NCBI GenBank assembly: GCA_031288855.1
Contig: JAITQQ010000072.1
Coordinates: forward strand, 1-7,153
Reading direction: 5' to 3'
From: Prevotellaceae bacterium
GTDB taxonomy: Bacteria; Bacteroidota; Bacteroidia; Bacteroidales; UBA932
DNA: 7,153 bases
The notes beneath the pieces were generated by a model, which saw nothing but the letters and a program-made list of their open reading frames with translations, was not told the DNA's origin and did not search any database. The translations under genes were made by a program, and so were the position numbers. Numbering within the stretch: the first letter of the stretch is position 1; every line of letters begins with the position of its first letter. This document shows, piece by piece, positions 4,432 to 7,153 of this stretch.

Positions 4432-6588
4432 ATGAAAAATTATACAACCGATCACATCCGTAATGTGGTTTTGCTGGGCGGGACGCGCTCCGGGAAAACC
4501 ACGCTGGCCGAAGCCATGCTATTCGAGGGAAAAGTCATTGACCGTCGGGGGACGGTCGAATCCAAAACAACAACAAGTGACAACACGGAGATAGAACAAC
4601 TCTATCAGCGCTCCATTTATTCCACGTTGCTGTACACGGAATTTATGGACCGCAAGCTGAATATTATCGACACGCCGGGCTCCGACGATTTCGTAGGCGG
4701 CGTGATTTCGGCGTTCAAAGTGGCCGACACGGGATTGATGATCATCAATGCACAGCAAGGCGTGGAAGTGGGCACTGACATTTTCGCCCGCTATGCCGAA
4801 CGCCACAACAAGCCGCTAATTTTAGCCGTGAACCAGCTCGACGCCGAAAAAGCAAGCTTCGACGACACTCTTGAAAGCATGAAACAAACGTTCGGCAACA
4901 AAATGGTGTTGGTGCAATATCCGGTGAATCCGGGCGTGTCGTTCAATGCATTCGTCGATGTGCTCACCATGAAAATGTACCGCTTCAAAGACGATAACGG
5001 TACGCGCGAAGACCTGCCCATTCCTGCCGAAGAGCAGGAACGCGCCAACGAACTGCACAAAACATTGATAGAAGTAGCGGCCGAACACGATGAAAAATTG
5101 ATGGAATTATTTTTCGATAAAGGCGTGCTGACGGAAGACGAAATCCGTGCGGGCTTGCGTGCAGGGCTTGTCCACCGCCAGGTGATGCCGGTGTTCTGCA
5201 TGTCGGGAAAGAAGGACATTGGGGTGAAACGGCTCATGGAATTTATTATCAACGTAGCGCCGTCGCCCGAAAAAGCGCGTGATTACAAAACGATAAATGA
5301 TGAAATTGTGCCTACCGATGCAGACGGTGCGCCGTCTATTTTCATTTTCAAAACCGCATTAGAACAACACTTGGGCGAAGTATCGTATTTCCGGGTGATG
5401 TCGGGGAAAATTACAGAAGGCATGGACTTGATCAACGCCGCCAACGGCACCAAAGAACGCTTTGCGGCGATTTATGCGGTGGCCGGGAAAAAACGCGAAA
5501 AAGTAACCGAAATGGTAGCCGGCGACATAGGTTGTACGGTGAAACTGAAAAATACCAGGACAAACCAAACGCTCAACGGCGGCGGAAAAGAATGGCAGTT
5601 CCATACCATTAAGTTCCCGCCTGCAAAATACCGCATAGCCATTAAGGCGAAAGTGGAAAAAGACGATGAGAAACTTGGCGAAATACTTAACCGCGCCCAC
5701 GCCGAAGACCCCACTATTTTGGTGGAATATTCAAAGGAACTCAAGCAAATCATTGTGAGCGGGCAAGGCGAGCACCACATCAATATCCTGAAATGGCAAT
5801 TGAACAATGTGCATAAAATTGAAGTGGACTTGCTGTCGCCGCGCATTCCTTACCGTGAAACCATTACCAAGATAGCGGCCGCCGACTACCGTCACAAAAA
5901 ACAATCGGGCGGCGCCGGGCAATTCGGCGAAGTACACCTGCTCATTGAGCCTTACGTGGAGGGAGCTCCCGAGAATAACCGCTTTAAAATCGAAGGGCAG
6001 GACAAGGTGTTAAACCTGAAAGGAAAAGAAGAATACGACCTCGATTGGGGCGGAAAGTTGATTTATTACAATTGCATTGTGGGCGGCGCTATCGACGCGC
6101 GTTTCATGCCTGCCATCCTGAAAGGGATTATGGAAAAAATGGAAGAAGGGCCGCTCACCGGCTCGTATGCCCGCGACATCAAAGTGTATGTATATGACGG
6201 CAAAATGCACCCTGTTGATTCCAATGAAATTTCGTTCAAACTGGCGGGACGCAACGCGTTTAAAGATGCGTTCAAAAAAGCCGGGCCGAAAATCATGGAG
6301 CCGGTTTACAACGTAGAAGTGTTGGTGCCCGCCGACGCCATGGGCGACGTGATGAGCGACCTGCAAAACCGCCGCGCCGTGATTGAAGGCATGAGCAGTG
6401 AAAAAGGGTTTGAAGTGCTTAGAGCCCGCGTGCCGCTTGCCGAGATGAATAAATATTCCACCACATTGAGCTCGCTTTCATCGGGACGCGCCACGTTTAC
6501 AATGACCTTTGCCGAATACCAACAAGTGCCGGCCGAAGTGCAGGAAAAACTGTTGAAAGAATATGAAGCGCAGGAAAAAGACGAATAA
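4432..6588 (+). CDS. fusA2: EF-G paralog, EF-G2 type (probably GTPase-deficient)
   Basis: A 718-residue, five-domain EF-G-like translocation factor acting on the ribosome. The G domain has P-loop GGTRSGKT (16-23), DTPG (80-83), NQLD (134-137) and CMSGKKD (256-262). Domain II begins near 300. Domain IV begins at IPYRETI (472-478) with the tip motif KKQSGGAGQFGEV (489-501). Domain V starts near IMEPVYNVEV (621). The canonical RGITI of switch I is RSIYS (60-64), and the catalytic His after DTPG is Ser84; both changes predict poor GTP hydrolysis. Domain IV carries 41 residues between EPY508 and VGG550, where E. coli EF-G has about 15. In Bacteroides thetaiotaomicron the paralog EF-G2 supports translocation without GTP hydrolysis, accumulates in carbon starvation, and has a unique 26-residue region. 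This protein looks like its ortholog. It is a single-gene unit with its own promoter and terminator. The start ATG is the only sensible one before the P-loop. Confidence 0.93.
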   Translation: MKNYTTDHIRNVVLLGGTRSGKTTLAEAMLFEGKVIDRRGTVESKTTTSDNTEIEQLYQRSIYSTLLYTEFMDRKLNIIDTPGSDDFVGGVISAFKVADTGLMIINAQQGVEVGTDIFARYAERHNKPLILAVNQLDAEKASFDDTLESMKQTFGNKMVLVQYPVNPGVSFNAFVDVLTMKMYRFKDDNGTREDLPIPAEEQERANELHKTLIEVAAEHDEKLMELFFDKGVLTEDEIRAGLRAGLVHRQVMPVFCMSGKKDIGVKRLMEFIINVAPSPEKARDYKTINDEIVPTDADGAPSIFIFKTALEQHLGEVSYFRVMSGKITEGMDLINAANGTKERFAAIYAVAGKKREKVTEMVAGDIGCTVKLKNTRTNQTLNGGGKEWQFHTIKFPPAKYRIAIKAKVEKDDEKLGEILNRAHAEDPTILVEYSKELKQIIVSGQGEHHINILKWQLNNVHKIEVDLLSPRIPYRETITKIAAADYRHKKQSGGAGQFGEVHLLIEPYVEGAPENNRFKIEGQDKVLNLKGKEEYDLDWGGKLIYYNCIVGGAIDARFMPAILKGIMEKMEEGPLTGSYARDIKVYVYDGKMHPVDSNEISFKLAGRNAFKDAFKKAGPKIMEPVYNVEVLVPADAMGDVMSDLQNRRAVIEGMSSEKGFEVLRARVPLAEMNKYSTTLSSLSSGRATFTMTFAEYQQVPAEVQEKLLKEYEAQEKDE

Positions 6589-6612
6589 CCAGTAAAAAAT
6601 TGATGAGATACA

Positions 6613-6640
6613 AAGCCGGAGAATCTTCGGCTTTTTTCTT
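6613..6640 (+). terminator. Intrinsic terminator after fusA2
   Basis: AAGCCGGA (6613-6620) pairs with TTCGGCTT (6626-6633), with one G-T wobble, around GAATC. A T-rich run continues to 6640. It lies about 25 bases after the stop codon and isolates fusA2 from the protease gene. Confidence 0.88.
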
Positions 6641-6686
6641 TGGGAAATAAATTAAACTTTTGCAAGAAAAAATATTCTAATAGTAA

Positions 6687-7153
<467 letters not shown>

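Noticed and set aside
4791..5252. 153-codon minus-strand frame inside fusA2
   Set aside because: Serine-rich shadow frame opposite a well-conserved G domain, with no promoter or recognisable motif.
6639..6662. Promoter of the HtrA gene
   Set aside because: TTTG at 6639-6642 and AACTTTTG at 6655-6662 are only 12 bases apart and the -7 box is imperfect. A promoter must exist, but this one is not convincing.

Overview
The window reads as Bacteroidetes, most likely order Bacteroidales. Three promoters share the exact layout TTTG-N19-TAnnTTTG, which is the Bacteroidetes primary-sigma type. There are no Shine-Dalgarno sequences. The proteins (a Bacteroidales-type TPR protein, an EF-G2-type elongation factor, FISUMP and CHU_C-associated Ig-like domains, HtrA) fit the same group. 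All recognised genes are on the plus strand. Host-associated life is plausible from the secreted proteins but is inference.

Layout: (1) 1-771, the 3' end of a TPR-repeat gene, closed by a strong terminator. (2) 832-946, a promoter and an initiator tRNA-fMet. (3) 947-1601, an AT-rich gene-free stretch that begins with a consensus promoter (996-1026) with no ORF behind it. It is followed by about 240 bases with strong, mutually exclusive RNA pairings, a candidate structured RNA, and then by short tandem 7- and 8-base repeats. (4) 1602-3949, a two-gene secreted-protein cassette. The first gene has an unnamed N-terminal domain, an Ig-like domain and a Cys/His repeat tail; the second has an Ig-like domain and a FISUMP domain. 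(5) 3950-4350, a second repeat-packed gap ending in a terminator. (6) 4351-6640, promoter, fusA2-like gene and terminator. (7) 6693 to the right edge, the start of an HtrA-type periplasmic protease.

The housekeeping and stress genes (tRNA-fMet, EF-G2, HtrA, TPR protein) look like ancestral backbone. The secreted cassette sits between them, flanked by heptamer arrays, two of which are near-identical inverted copies. Its first gene carries an in-frame 51-base palindromic element inside the signal-peptide coding region; removing it on paper restores a textbook signal peptide. The cassette's function is unknown, and secreted surface display or ligand binding is the best inference. The EF-G-like protein lacks the usual catalytic His and switch-I Thr and has an extra block of about 26 residues in domain IV. 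This matches what is known of the GTPase-deficient EF-G2 of Bacteroides thetaiotaomicron, which sustains slow translation during carbon starvation.

The strongest leads for something undescribed are the candidate RNA at 1033-1275, the palindrome inside the signal peptide, the 17-residue C-x2-[HY] tail repeat, and the possible hypervariable C-terminus of the FISUMP protein.
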